Assembly (NCBI RefSeq): GCF_000571935.1
Contig: NZ_ATAX01000016.1
Span: 1-64,000 of the forward strand
Length of the DNA: 64,000 nt
Direction: 5' to 3'
Origin: Ruminococcus flavefaciens 007c
GTDB lineage: Bacteria; Bacillota; Clostridia; Oscillospirales; Ruminococcaceae
Position 1 is the first letter of the stretch, and each line of letters starts with the position of its first letter. The notes under the pieces are model-generated. The model was given only the letters and a program-made list of their open reading frames with translations, made no database searches and was not told where the DNA came from. The translations under genes and the position numbers were made by a program. Positions 42,222 through 49,292 of this stretch are shown here, one piece after another.

Positions 42222-42313
42222 TGGCGGACAGAGAGGGATTCGAACCCTCGTAACGCTATTAACGTTAACACGAGTTCCAGTCGTGCGCCTTAGACCAGCT
42301 CAGCCATCTGTCC
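42222..42313 (-). tRNA. tRNA-Ser (GGA)
   Basis: On the minus strand a 92-base tRNA with encoded CCA. The acceptor stem begins GGACAGA. The anticodon stem CACGA/TCGTG holds loop CTGGAAC with anticodon GGA. It has a long variable arm (TTAACGTTAATAGCGTTA), as expected for serine, and T-arm GGTTCGAATCC. Confidence 0.96.
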
Positions 42314-42319
42314 ATACTT

Positions 42320-42404
42320 TGGTGCGAGTAATGGGACTTGAACCCATACGTCTCTCGACACACGCCCCTCAAACGTGCCTGTCTGCCTATTCCAGCACAC
42401 TCGC
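42320..42404 (-). tRNA. tRNA-Leu (GAG)
   Basis: On the minus strand an 85-base tRNA with encoded CCA. The acceptor stem begins GCGAGTG, the anticodon loop is TTGAGGG (anticodon GAG), with a long variable arm and T-arm GGTTCAAGTCC. It is 6 bases from tRNA-Ser and shares its transcript. Confidence 0.95.
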
Positions 42405-42551
42405 AAAGTACTTTAATATTATACTACACCCCAAAATAAAAGTCAAGGGATTACAATAATTTTTATTTTATAACACAAAAAGAAATATTAATTACCTAAA
42501 GCAATTCAAAAACCAACTATCTGCAATAGCACCTAACAGTTTTTCTTTTTA

Positions 42552-42558
42552 TTCGACA
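42552..42558 (-). promoter_or_regulatory. Candidate 0A box upstream of spo0A
   Basis: TTCGACA is the reverse complement of TGTCGAA, the core of the Spo0A binding site. It lies about 82 bases before the spo0A start, which would allow autoregulation. Confidence 0.5.
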
Positions 42559-42578
42559 ATTTGCGTTAAATATCCCCC

Positions 42579-42607
42579 TTGTTTTTTGAACGGAAAATGT
42601 GTAAAAT
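42579..42607 (+). promoter_or_regulatory. Candidate promoter of spo0A
   Basis: TTGTTT (42579-42584), 17 bases, TAAAAT (42602-42607), about 33 bases before the ATG. The match is moderate. No clear SigH pattern was found. Confidence 0.4.
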
Positions 42608-42639
42608 AAGTAGCGTAGTAACAAGAAAGGAGTCCAGAT

Positions 42640-43392
42640 ATGGAAAATGAAAGAATCAAGGTATTGATTGGAGACGATTCAGCATCAAACGGAGTAAAAG
42701 CAGCAGTAACGCTGCGGGAATGCGGCTTCATTGCCTATACCCGCAGAAAAAACGGAAAAGCTATACTTGATTCAATTCTGAAAGACAGTCCCGATGTCGT
42801 ATTGTTAGATCTGACACTTCCGGATACAGACGCAATATCACTGATTGAGCGCGCACGCGCATCGTCAGGAAACGTCCCTGCATTTATTGTAGTATCCGAT
42901 ATCAACAACAGCTTCATCGAACGACAGGTCATTGAAAATGGTGCTTCATATTTTCTTTCAAGACCTTATGAAGTCGGAGCAATTGCTTCGATAATCAAAT
43001 CGGTATGCAAAAGATCCCCTGACCGAAGCTGCACGGACACAGAGATAATCGTGACCGATATAATAAGGAGGCTCGGTGTACCTGCACATATAAAGGGGTA
43101 TCATTACCTGAGAACAGCCATCCTCAGCGCCATAGACAATCAGAAGCTGATGGACTGCGTTACAAAGCTTCTTTATCCGCGGGTAGCCCAGAAATACGAC
43201 ACAACCTCATCAAGAGTGGAAAGAGCGATACGCCACGCCATAGAAATCGCATGGGATCGCGGAAACGCCGAGATGATCAATGATTTCTTCGGGTACAACG
43301 TTGACAGCTACAGAGGCAGACCGACCAATTCCGAATTTATCGCACTGATAAGCGACAGAATACGTCTTCAGCTGAAAAGCGCTCATGCCTGA
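42640..43392 (+). CDS. spo0A: Sporulation master regulator Spo0A
   Basis: Response regulator of 250 residues controlling entry into sporulation and other stationary-phase genes. The N-terminal receiver has G-D-D-S, phospho-acceptor in V-V-L-L-D-L-T-L-P and an R-P in the position of the usual K-P, so the conserved Lys may be replaced (S-R-P-Y). The C-terminal domain is canonical Spo0A: L-G-V-P-A-H-I-K-G-Y-H-Y-L-R, then L-Y-P-R-V-A-Q and the recognition helix S-R-V-E-R-A-I-R-H-A-I-E. It ends with G-R-P-T-N-S-E-F-I-A. AAGGAG precedes the ATG. The gene is monocistronic, with a terminator after it. In this lineage spo0A is not always linked to spoIVB, which is not visible here. Confidence 0.95.
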   Translation: MENERIKVLIGDDSASNGVKAAVTLRECGFIAYTRRKNGKAILDSILKDSPDVVLLDLTLPDTDAISLIERARASSGNVPAFIVVSDINNSFIERQVIENGASYFLSRPYEVGAIASIIKSVCKRSPDRSCTDTEIIVTDIIRRLGVPAHIKGYHYLRTAILSAIDNQKLMDCVTKLLYPRVAQKYDTTSSRVERAIRHAIEIAWDRGNAEMINDFFGYNVDSYRGRPTNSEFIALISDRIRLQLKSAHA

Positions 43393-43479
43393 CCGTATAA
43401 TTATAGCATAGCCGCACAGCTGAGGCAATATTTATCAGAAAACATATGAACGGTGATTACAGGGGACAGAAATATAATA

Positions 43480-43525
43480 AAAAGCCATAGTATTTCCGCT
43501 ATACGGAAGCACTATGGCTTTTATA
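43480..43525. terminator. Terminator between spo0A and the ABC operon
   Basis: Stem AAAGCCATAGT/ACTATGGCTTT enclosing TTCCG/CGGAA, with T runs on both strands. It serves the convergent spo0A and ABC permease genes. Confidence 0.85.
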
Positions 43526-43554
43526 TTATGTTTACCCCAAAGTGTCGGATAATA

Positions 43555-44178
43555 CTATTTTCTCATCAGTTTCCTTACTGCAAATCCACCTGCCACAAGT
43601 GCGGCAGCTATTATAACAAGGTATTTTTTCTCCTCGAATCTCCCGTGTGACATTGAGAAGAGGTATAACACACGGAGCTTATCCTTCATAGTGAAATTGC
43701 TCATATAGTATATGACCGACGTCATATAGCCGGCAATAACATTATCGCTGACCGCTGCCGCAAAGAAACCCGCACTTCCAAGTATAAGCGCACTTGCCAG
43801 CGAACCTGCAAAATGCTTCGCAGTCACATTGCAGCCGGCAGACTTCATGTAGATCACAAATCCGCCGATAAACAGGGACAGCATCAGCACCGAACACATT
43901 ATCCTTATAAAGCACAGCAGATGATATGAAGTTTTCTTAGAACGCACCACATCCCTGATATTCTCATTCTGCTCTGGAAAAAATACAGGCGTCATCAGGA
44001 CCGTTCCCATAAGCGGAAGTATGATCTCAAGAGGCTGTGCGGACAGAATACTATCCAGCTGTGATATTCCGAATAGCAACGGGGTCAGGAACAATATTCC
44101 GACCGCAGTGAGGTAATGTATCACATAATTATGCCTTACGTCTGAGAATACCATCTTTGCCAAACAGCCTGATACCAT
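43555..44178 (-). CDS. Small membrane protein of the ABC-2 operon
   Basis: Membrane protein of 207 residues with about five spans, encoded last in the regulator, kinase, ATPase, permease order. It overlaps the permease gene by 50 bases. ATG 44178 has GGGGAGGAAG at short spacing, so the overlap is credible. Sequence features are sparse: a first cytoplasmic stretch V-F-S-D-V-R-H-N-Y and a C-terminal positive tail R-K-L-M-R-K. It may be the second half of the ABC-2 pore. No family is recognised with certainty. Confidence 0.75.
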   Translation of the reverse strand: MVSGCLAKMVFSDVRHNYVIHYLTAVGILFLTPLLFGISQLDSILSAQPLEIILPLMGTVLMTPVFFPEQNENIRDVVRSKKTSYHLLCFIRIMCSVLMLSLFIGGFVIYMKSAGCNVTAKHFAGSLASALILGSAGFFAAAVSDNVIAGYMTSVIYYMSNFTMKDKLRVLYLFSMSHGRFEEKKYLVIIAAALVAGGFAVRKLMRK

Positions 44179-45388
44179 TGAATCTTCCTCCCCTCTTCAT
44201 TTCAAATACAAACGCCGTTACAGCGACTGCCGCAAGAGAAGCGATAAAATAGAACGTTCTGTTGAATATGAAATCGTTCTTATGAAGCATGAACTGTGCG
44301 CGGTTATAAAGAGTATTATGTCTGCATACAAGGGTAAATTTCCTTATGTTTCCCGATAATACCGTACCGCCCCTCATAATGCTCATGAACCATACCGCGA
44401 ACTGAACGACTATGGCAGTTCCGCCCGAGAACATCTCGGTCAGCAGCATACCGAGGGCAGCTGATACCATTAAATTAGGCAGCAGCCAGAAAACAGGGAT
44501 ACCTAACATTTTCTCCACAGCAACACTTTCACCGTTGTATATCACCAATAGCTGTATGACAGAAGCGATAATCTCTGTCAGTACAGGTATGAACATCATG
44601 GTAATAAGTGCGGCATAGCGTGTAAATACAAGCCTGAACGAGGAAATGCTCCTTGAAAAAATCAGCTGATCCATTCTGCTTCTCCTGTCTGCCGCAGCAA
44701 TGGCTATTGCCACAAAAACAGGCATTATTCCAAGGACAATACCGAGATAGTCGCTGAATAACCTCGCATAGGCTCCTGCGATCCCATCCTTCTCAAAAAG
44801 CTCGTTGTATTCCTCAAGAGCGTCCTCATATGTCATTGGGATCATTGAGAAATTATACTCGGCACTCTCCGGAGCATAATCCGAACCGCCGCCGAGAATA
44901 CTGTCAATATCGGAGATTATCTCCCTGAACCTGTCATATGATATATTGTCCGTATCAACGTCGATATGCTCAGCCTTATATTCCTTATATTCATGGACGC
45001 CGTCGGAAACATAGTATTCCTCGCAGTTATTTTTTATCTCTGCGAGCTTATCATGATCCAGCCCCGTGATCTCGGTTATATAGGCCTCGATCTTCTCCTG
45101 ATCCTTGTCCTTGAGATGAACAGCCTTGTAAAAACCCAAGGGATAGCATATATACTTATTTGAATAGTAATCATTTATAAGACTGTTGACTGTTCCCTCG
45201 ATAATAGTATCATGGTCTCCGGAGGGCTTGAAATCGTAATCACCTGCTGACCTTCCCGGTGAAGGCGGATACTCTCTTTCTGTACAGTCAGAAAAGTACT
45301 GTGTTAAAAACATAAGCGCAATGATTATACAGTATATCCAGAATACCAGAGACCCGGATATTTTTCTGCATTCCTTCGCAAACAGCAT
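44129..45388 (-). CDS. ABC-2 type permease with large outer domain
   Basis: Membrane protein of 419 residues. One span lies at about 12-30, followed by an outer region of about 180 residues rich in Asp, Glu and Tyr. Then about five spans follow (about 213-400) with the motif A-D-R-R-S-R-M-D-Q-L-I-F-S-R after the second span, typical of ABC-2 permeases. Its ATG overlaps the ATPase stop in the arrangement TAATG. It probably exports or senses a peptide-like substrate together with the ATPase and the small membrane protein. Confidence 0.85.
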   Translation of the reverse strand: MLFAKECRKISGSLVFWIYCIIIALMFLTQYFSDCTEREYPPSPGRSAGDYDFKPSGDHDTIIEGTVNSLINDYYSNKYICYPLGFYKAVHLKDKDQEKIEAYITEITGLDHDKLAEIKNNCEEYYVSDGVHEYKEYKAEHIDVDTDNISYDRFREIISDIDSILGGGSDYAPESAEYNFSMIPMTYEDALEEYNELFEKDGIAGAYARLFSDYLGIVLGIMPVFVAIAIAAADRRSRMDQLIFSRSISSFRLVFTRYAALITMMFIPVLTEIIASVIQLLVIYNGESVAVEKMLGIPVFWLLPNLMVSAALGMLLTEMFSGGTAIVVQFAVWFMSIMRGGTVLSGNIRKFTLVCRHNTLYNRAQFMLHKNDFIFNRTFYFIASLAAVAVTAFVFEMKRGGRFNGIRLFGKDGILRRKA

Positions 45389-46284
45389 TATTCCTCACCT
45401 CCGCTTATATCGCAGCCGCTGCTGTGGAGACAGTACATATATGCTCCTTCCAGATCAGGCTCTGTCAGCACAACATTCGGCAGATCAGGCTCAGCGTCCG
45501 AAACTATGCGGACGGTGGTATAATCGCTCTGAGCTATCATTCCCGTGACTATGAATTCCCTCTTTATCTGAGGAAGGAATCTCTTCTCCACATTTGCGGT
45601 ATAGATATGTCCCCTTGCATTTTCAAGAAGGCTGCTCACAGTTCCGCGCCAGAGTACTTTTCCCTCGTCCATGATAGCTATCTGCTCGCAGGTAGCTTCA
45701 ATATCACCTACTATATGAGTTGAGAGTATGACTATCCTGTCCTCGGCTACCTCGCACAGCAGATTGCGGAAGCGTATCCTTTCCTCGGGATCAAGTCCCG
45801 CGGTAGGCTCGTCAACGATAAGCACCTTCGGATCGTGGATAAGCGCCTGAGCGATACCGAGTCTGCGCTTCATGCCGCCCGAGAGCTCCTTGACCTTTTT
45901 ATGACGGTGATCGATAAGGTTTACGCGCCTGAGCAGAGCGGTCACTTTCTTTTTCCTTTCATTTGCAGGCACTCCCGAAAGAGCACCGAGATAATCCAGA
46001 GCTTCATCGGTCTTCATATTGGGATACATAGAGAATTCCTGCGGAAGATAGCCTGTAATGGCACGTATATCCTTTGCCTTTTCTATGGGCAGTCCGCAGA
46101 CGGTTATCTCTCCGCTCTTTTTCTGATGAAGAGCCGCAAGAGTTTTCATAAGTGTGGTCTTTCCCGCGCCGTTCCTGCCGAGAAGACCGAACATTCCCTG
46201 TTCAATGGTGAGATCTATGTCAAATAAAGCCTGTTTTTTTCCGTAGAACTTATTGACGTTTTTTATCTCTATACAGTTGTTCAT
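45388..46284 (-). CDS. ABC-2 transporter ATP-binding protein
   Basis: ATPase of 298 residues. Motifs are Walker A G-R-N-G-A-G-K-T-T-L, signature L-S-G-G-M-K-R-R-L-G, Walker B V-L-I-V-D-E-P-T-A-G-L-D and switch His in L-S-T-H-I. The C-terminal part carries a tail of about 80 residues, as in CcmA/BcrA-like proteins. ATG 46284 follows GGAGG at 7 bases. It is separated from the kinase gene by a perfect hairpin plus T run (46297-46335), so its level may be set by attenuation or by termination. Confidence 0.94.
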   Translation of the reverse strand: MNNCIEIKNVNKFYGKKQALFDIDLTIEQGMFGLLGRNGAGKTTLMKTLAALHQKKSGEITVCGLPIEKAKDIRAITGYLPQEFSMYPNMKTDEALDYLGALSGVPANERKKKVTALLRRVNLIDHRHKKVKELSGGMKRRLGIAQALIHDPKVLIVDEPTAGLDPEERIRFRNLLCEVAEDRIVILSTHIVGDIEATCEQIAIMDEGKVLWRGTVSSLLENARGHIYTANVEKRFLPQIKREFIVTGMIAQSDYTTVRIVSDAEPDLPNVVLTEPDLEGAYMYCLHSSGCDISGGEE

Positions 46285-46296
46285 ATTATCGCCTCC

Positions 46297-46335
46297 AAAA
46301 AGAAATGACATGATAGCTTTTCCTATCATGTCATT
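46297..46335 (-). terminator. Perfect terminator/attenuator between kinase and ABC genes
   Basis: AATGACATGATAG/CTATCATGTCATT, a 13-base perfect stem with a 6-base loop, is followed on the minus strand by TTCTTTTTT and then the ribosome site of the ATPase gene. Confidence 0.75.
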
Positions 46336-46360
46336 ATTATAAGATCCGTTTTTCAACTTT

Positions 46361-47506
46361 TTATCTACTTTCTGTTTTTTTTATTGAAAAAACAGCAATT
46401 ACCTCACCGCCGCCGTTTTCACCGTTGCTTATAGAGAGATCTCCGCCGCATTTCCTGCACAGCAGCCTGCATATATATAGTCCCAGACCGAAGTGTTCCT
46501 TCTCGTCCTCGTTATTATCACGGTAAAAGGGCTGCCATGCCTTCCGCAGAGCGTCATCGGAAAAGCCCCTTCCGTTATCCGCAACAGTTATTTTCAGTGT
46601 ATCATCATCCGAGGACGCCGAACAGCATATCCTGTCCCCGGTATATCTCACAGCATTTGAGATAATATTCTCAAACACCTGCATTATCAGCTCGGAATCG
46701 GAGAAGAGCTCCTTCCCGCTGTCTCCTTCACAGTTAAAGGTATAAGGTATATCGCCGCAGACAAGCCTGCCTGTTTCACTGATCTGACCGCACAGATCCC
46801 CGAAGGAAAAGCTTTTCTCCTCCGGAATAATGTCCTCCAGCTTATGAATACTGCTCATCTTATCGGTATAGCTCTCAAGCCTTTTTATCTGACCGGACAT
46901 CTTGCCGAGGATCTCTGTCTGCTTTTCAGCGGAAAGCTTCCCCTCAAACCTGTCCGCAAGCTCCGCATAGCCTTTAAGCACGGTTATCGGAGTTCTCAGG
47001 TCGTGAGAAAAAGCGGAATTGAGGCGTTTCCGTTCCTCCAGCGACTTCCAGAGCTCATAATTGCTGTCATACAGGTTTTTACGCATGGTCTCAAAGGAAC
47101 CGCAAAGCTGCCCCAGCTCATTGCCTGAACGACACTCAACGGTAAAATCCAGATCATCGCCCAGTATCCTGTTTGAAGCACTTTTCAGTATCTCTATTGG
47201 CTCGCTGATCTCTCTGCGGTAGTATATCCTCACAGTCTCCCAGAGGCAGAACACCGCCCACAGCGCAATAACTGCGCTCCTTCCGAAGCTCATCAGCTTA
47301 TAAATCCACAGATCGTCGCTGGCCTTGGTGTACACCACAAGATTCTCGGCAGCAGCGTACTCAGACTGCTTTATTTCCATATACCAGTCCATAAGGTACC
47401 CTGTCAGCAGATCAAGGAGGAGCACTCCTATACCACATATTATAAAGCATGGCACCAGATAGCGCAGGAGCGCCGGATACAGCTTTTTATTCTTTACTTT
47501 ATCCAT
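46361..47506 (-). CDS. Sensor histidine kinase
   Basis: Membrane kinase of about 381 residues. Spans lie near 15-35 and 68-85, separated by a short outer loop of about 35 residues. HAMP, HisKA with F-S-H-D-L-R-T-P and an HATPase domain with D-N-G-R-G-F-S and F-G-L-G-L-Y-I follow. The start is ATG 47506 or the ATG at 47524; neither has a clear ribosome site, and both overlap the regulator gene, so translation is probably coupled. The small outer loop suggests sensing through the ABC partner or within the membrane. Confidence 0.9.
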   Translation of the reverse strand: MDKVKNKKLYPALLRYLVPCFIICGIGVLLLDLLTGYLMDWYMEIKQSEYAAAENLVVYTKASDDLWIYKLMSFGRSAVIALWAVFCLWETVRIYYRREISEPIEILKSASNRILGDDLDFTVECRSGNELGQLCGSFETMRKNLYDSNYELWKSLEERKRLNSAFSHDLRTPITVLKGYAELADRFEGKLSAEKQTEILGKMSGQIKRLESYTDKMSSIHKLEDIIPEEKSFSFGDLCGQISETGRLVCGDIPYTFNCEGDSGKELFSDSELIMQVFENIISNAVRYTGDRICCSASSDDDTLKITVADNGRGFSDDALRKAWQPFYRDNNEDEKEHFGLGLYICRLLCRKCGGDLSISNGENGGGEVIAVFSIKKTESR

Positions 47507-48165
47507 TTGTATCCCATTCCCCATACCGTACCTATATGGCTGTCCTCGCCGAATTTGCCGAGCTTTGCCCTGATGCGGCGGATATGCTCCGCAATGACCG
47601 AGCTGTCACCCTCGGCGTCGTAGCCCCATATCTTCTCATATATCCTTTCCTTGTCAAAGACCTGCCCCGCATTCAGCGACAGAAGCTCGATTATGCAGAA
47701 CTCCTTGTTTGCAAACTCTATGATACTGTCATTGACGCTGACCGTCTTTTCAGTATAATCTATGACCAGATCGCCGAAAAATTTCACGTTTTTTGCAGCG
47801 GATACACGGTGATCCCTGCGTATATGAGCAGCAACACGTGCCCCGAGTTCATCGAGAGAAAAGGGCTTTATTATGTAATCGTCTCCGCCTGACGCGAAAC
47901 CTCTCACCTTATCCTCGTCCTCTATCTTTGCAGTAAGAAAAAGTATGGGACAATTCACATGATCCCTTATCCTGCTGCAAACCTCAAATCCGTCATATTC
48001 AGGCATATTCACGTCAAGGAGTATTATATCCGGAGCATTGGCAGCTGCTTCAACAGCGCTCCTGCCGTCGTATGCGGTATAGGCCAAATAACCGTTCAGC
48101 TCAAAATAGTCCTTCAGAAGGCTCACAACGTCCTTTTCATCATCTGCGATAAGTATTTTATACAT
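47494..48165 (-). CDS. OmpR-type response regulator
   Basis: Regulator of 223 residues. The receiver has I-A-D-D-E-K-D, phospho-acceptor in I-L-L-D-V-N-M-P and Lys in I-K-P-F-S. The winged-helix domain ends with T-V-W-G-M-G-Y-K-W. It is the first gene of the operon with the kinase and ABC-2 genes. A consensus promoter stands at 48227-48255. Three copies of ATCAAC lie just downstream of the promoter (48204-48240) and may be its own binding sites. Confidence 0.93.
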   Translation of the reverse strand: MYKILIADDEKDVVSLLKDYFELNGYLAYTAYDGRSAVEAAANAPDIILLDVNMPEYDGFEVCSRIRDHVNCPILFLTAKIEDEDKVRGFASGGDDYIIKPFSLDELGARVAAHIRRDHRVSAAKNVKFFGDLVIDYTEKTVSVNDSIIEFANKEFCIIELLSLNAGQVFDKERIYEKIWGYDAEGDSSVIAEHIRRIRAKLGKFGEDSHIGTVWGMGYKWIK

Positions 48166-48203
48166 CGGCTCACTTCCCTTCCGCTTTATGATAAAAGAAA
48201 AAA

Positions 48204-48240
48204 ATCAACTATTTATCAACTAATTAATTATACTATCAAC
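48204..48240 (-). promoter_or_regulatory. Repeated ATCAAC sites near the regulator promoter
   Basis: ATCAAC occurs at 48204-48209, 48215-48220 and 48235-48240, spaced 11 and 20 bases, about one and two helical turns. The repeats flank the -10 box at 48227-48232. Same-face direct repeats fit an OmpR-type regulator. This is inference. Confidence 0.4.
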
Positions 48241-48255
48241 GAAAGAGAATGTCAA
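48227..48255 (-). promoter_or_regulatory. Consensus sigma-A promoter of the regulator/kinase/ABC-2 operon
   Basis: Minus-strand TTGACA (48250-48255), exactly 17 bases, TATAAT (48227-48232), 62 bases before the regulator start. Confidence 0.85.
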
Positions 48256-48273
48256 TCACATCAGCTCCTACTG

Positions 48274-48302
48274 TTGCTTTTTTATTATTTTTATGCTATA
48301 AT
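48274..48302 (+). promoter_or_regulatory. Extended -10 promoter of the PglX-like gene
   Basis: TTGCTT (48274-48279), 17 bases, TATAAT (48297-48302) with TGC directly before it. It stands 30 bases before ATG 48332 and diverges from the regulator promoter. Confidence 0.8.
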
Positions 48303-48331
48303 TTTTCTATACTTATTATAGGAGAGATATC

Positions 48332-49201
48332 ATGTCTGTACTGATCTCTGATAAATACAGGGAATGGGAGCAGCTCTGCGAGGAACGCTTCCGTAAACTG
48401 AAGGAAAATGAAGAAAAGCTTAACAGCTTCTATATAGGGCTTTATGATATAGGCGACGAGATAACCCCCGAGATAGACGACTCAGACGTCACTGTCAGGC
48501 GCGCAGATCTTCAGCGGGATATAAAAAGCCTTATCAGCTATGCTGTGGGATGTATCTTCGGAAGATACTCTCTCGACCGTGAGGGCCTCTGCTACGCAGG
48601 CGGCAAATGGGACGTTTCCGCATATTCAACGGTCATTCCCTGCAAGAACAATATTATGCCGCTCAACAGCCCTGATGACGGTCTTACCGCAGCAGTTGAG
48701 GATTTTATCTCCACTGTCTACGGCAGCGACACTCTTGAGGAAAACCTTGCTTTCATTGCAGGAGTCCTCGGAGGCAGCGGCACACCGAAAGAGGCTCTCC
48801 ACAGCTATCTGCGCAGGAGCTTCTTCAAGGATCATTTCAAGGTATATCACAGCCGTCCCGTATACTGGCAGTTCAGCTCAGGTCCCAAAGGTGCCTTCAA
48901 GGCGCTGATGTATCTTCACAGATACGACAGCTCCCTTATAGGATGTCTGAACGACAGCTATGCCAGACCGCGCTATGAAGAACTTACGGAAGAGCACCGA
49001 AGGATGTCGGATGCATACCGTAAAGCCTCCGGAGCCGAAAAGGCCGCATACCGAAGAAATATCAGCCGTCTGAATACCCTTCTCCTTGAAATGGAGGGCT
49101 TTATCGCCCGTCTCAGAGAAATGGCAGAGCAGGATATAGCCCTTGATCTCGATGATGGAGTAAGGCTGAATTACGAAAAACTGAAAGACATTCTCGAATG
49201 A
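48332..49201 (+). CDS. Free-standing homologue of the C-terminal part of BREX methyltransferase PglX
   Basis: Cytosolic protein of 289 residues that matches the C-terminal part of BREX-type PglX, a large adenine methyltransferase (about 1200 residues). Recognised blocks are L-K-E-N-E-E-K-L-N with D-E-I-T-P-E (about 25-50), R-D-I-K-S-L-I-S-Y-A-V-G-C-I-F-G-R-Y-S-L (about 62-80), Y-G-S-D-T-L-E-E-N-L-A-F-I-A (about 130-143), F-K-D-H-F-K-V-Y-H-S-R-P-V-Y-W and F-K-A-L-M-Y-L-H-R-Y-D (about 165-195), then a coiled region and a D-L-D-D-G-V-R-L-N-Y end. The N-terminal methyltransferase domain (N-P-P-Y motif) is absent. Yet the gene has its own promoter, an AGGAGAG site and a terminator, and its frame is intact. 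No other BREX gene is in the window. It may be a domesticated remnant, a partner of a distant system, or a decoy. Confidence 0.8.
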   Translation: MSVLISDKYREWEQLCEERFRKLKENEEKLNSFYIGLYDIGDEITPEIDDSDVTVRRADLQRDIKSLISYAVGCIFGRYSLDREGLCYAGGKWDVSAYSTVIPCKNNIMPLNSPDDGLTAAVEDFISTVYGSDTLEENLAFIAGVLGGSGTPKEALHSYLRRSFFKDHFKVYHSRPVYWQFSSGPKGAFKALMYLHRYDSSLIGCLNDSYARPRYEELTEEHRRMSDAYRKASGAEKAAYRRNISRLNTLLLEMEGFIARLREMAEQDIALDLDDGVRLNYEKLKDILE

Positions 49202-49207
49202 CGGAAT

Positions 49208-49233
49208 TCCCTTGATATTTCAAGGGATTTTTC
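49208..49233 (+). terminator. Terminator of the PglX-like gene
   Basis: Perfect stem TCCCTTGA/TCAAGGGA with loop TATT and T run TTTTTC. The -35 of the next promoter follows at once. Confidence 0.85.
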
Positions 49234-49262
49234 TTGACTTTTATATACTGTTAATGTATAAT
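49234..49262 (+). promoter_or_regulatory. Sigma-A promoter of the ABC exporter genes
   Basis: TTGACT (49234-49239), 17 bases, TATAAT (49257-49262), 30 bases before ATG 49293. Confidence 0.85.
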
Positions 49263-49292
49263 ATACGCTGATATCAAACCAAGGAGGATATA

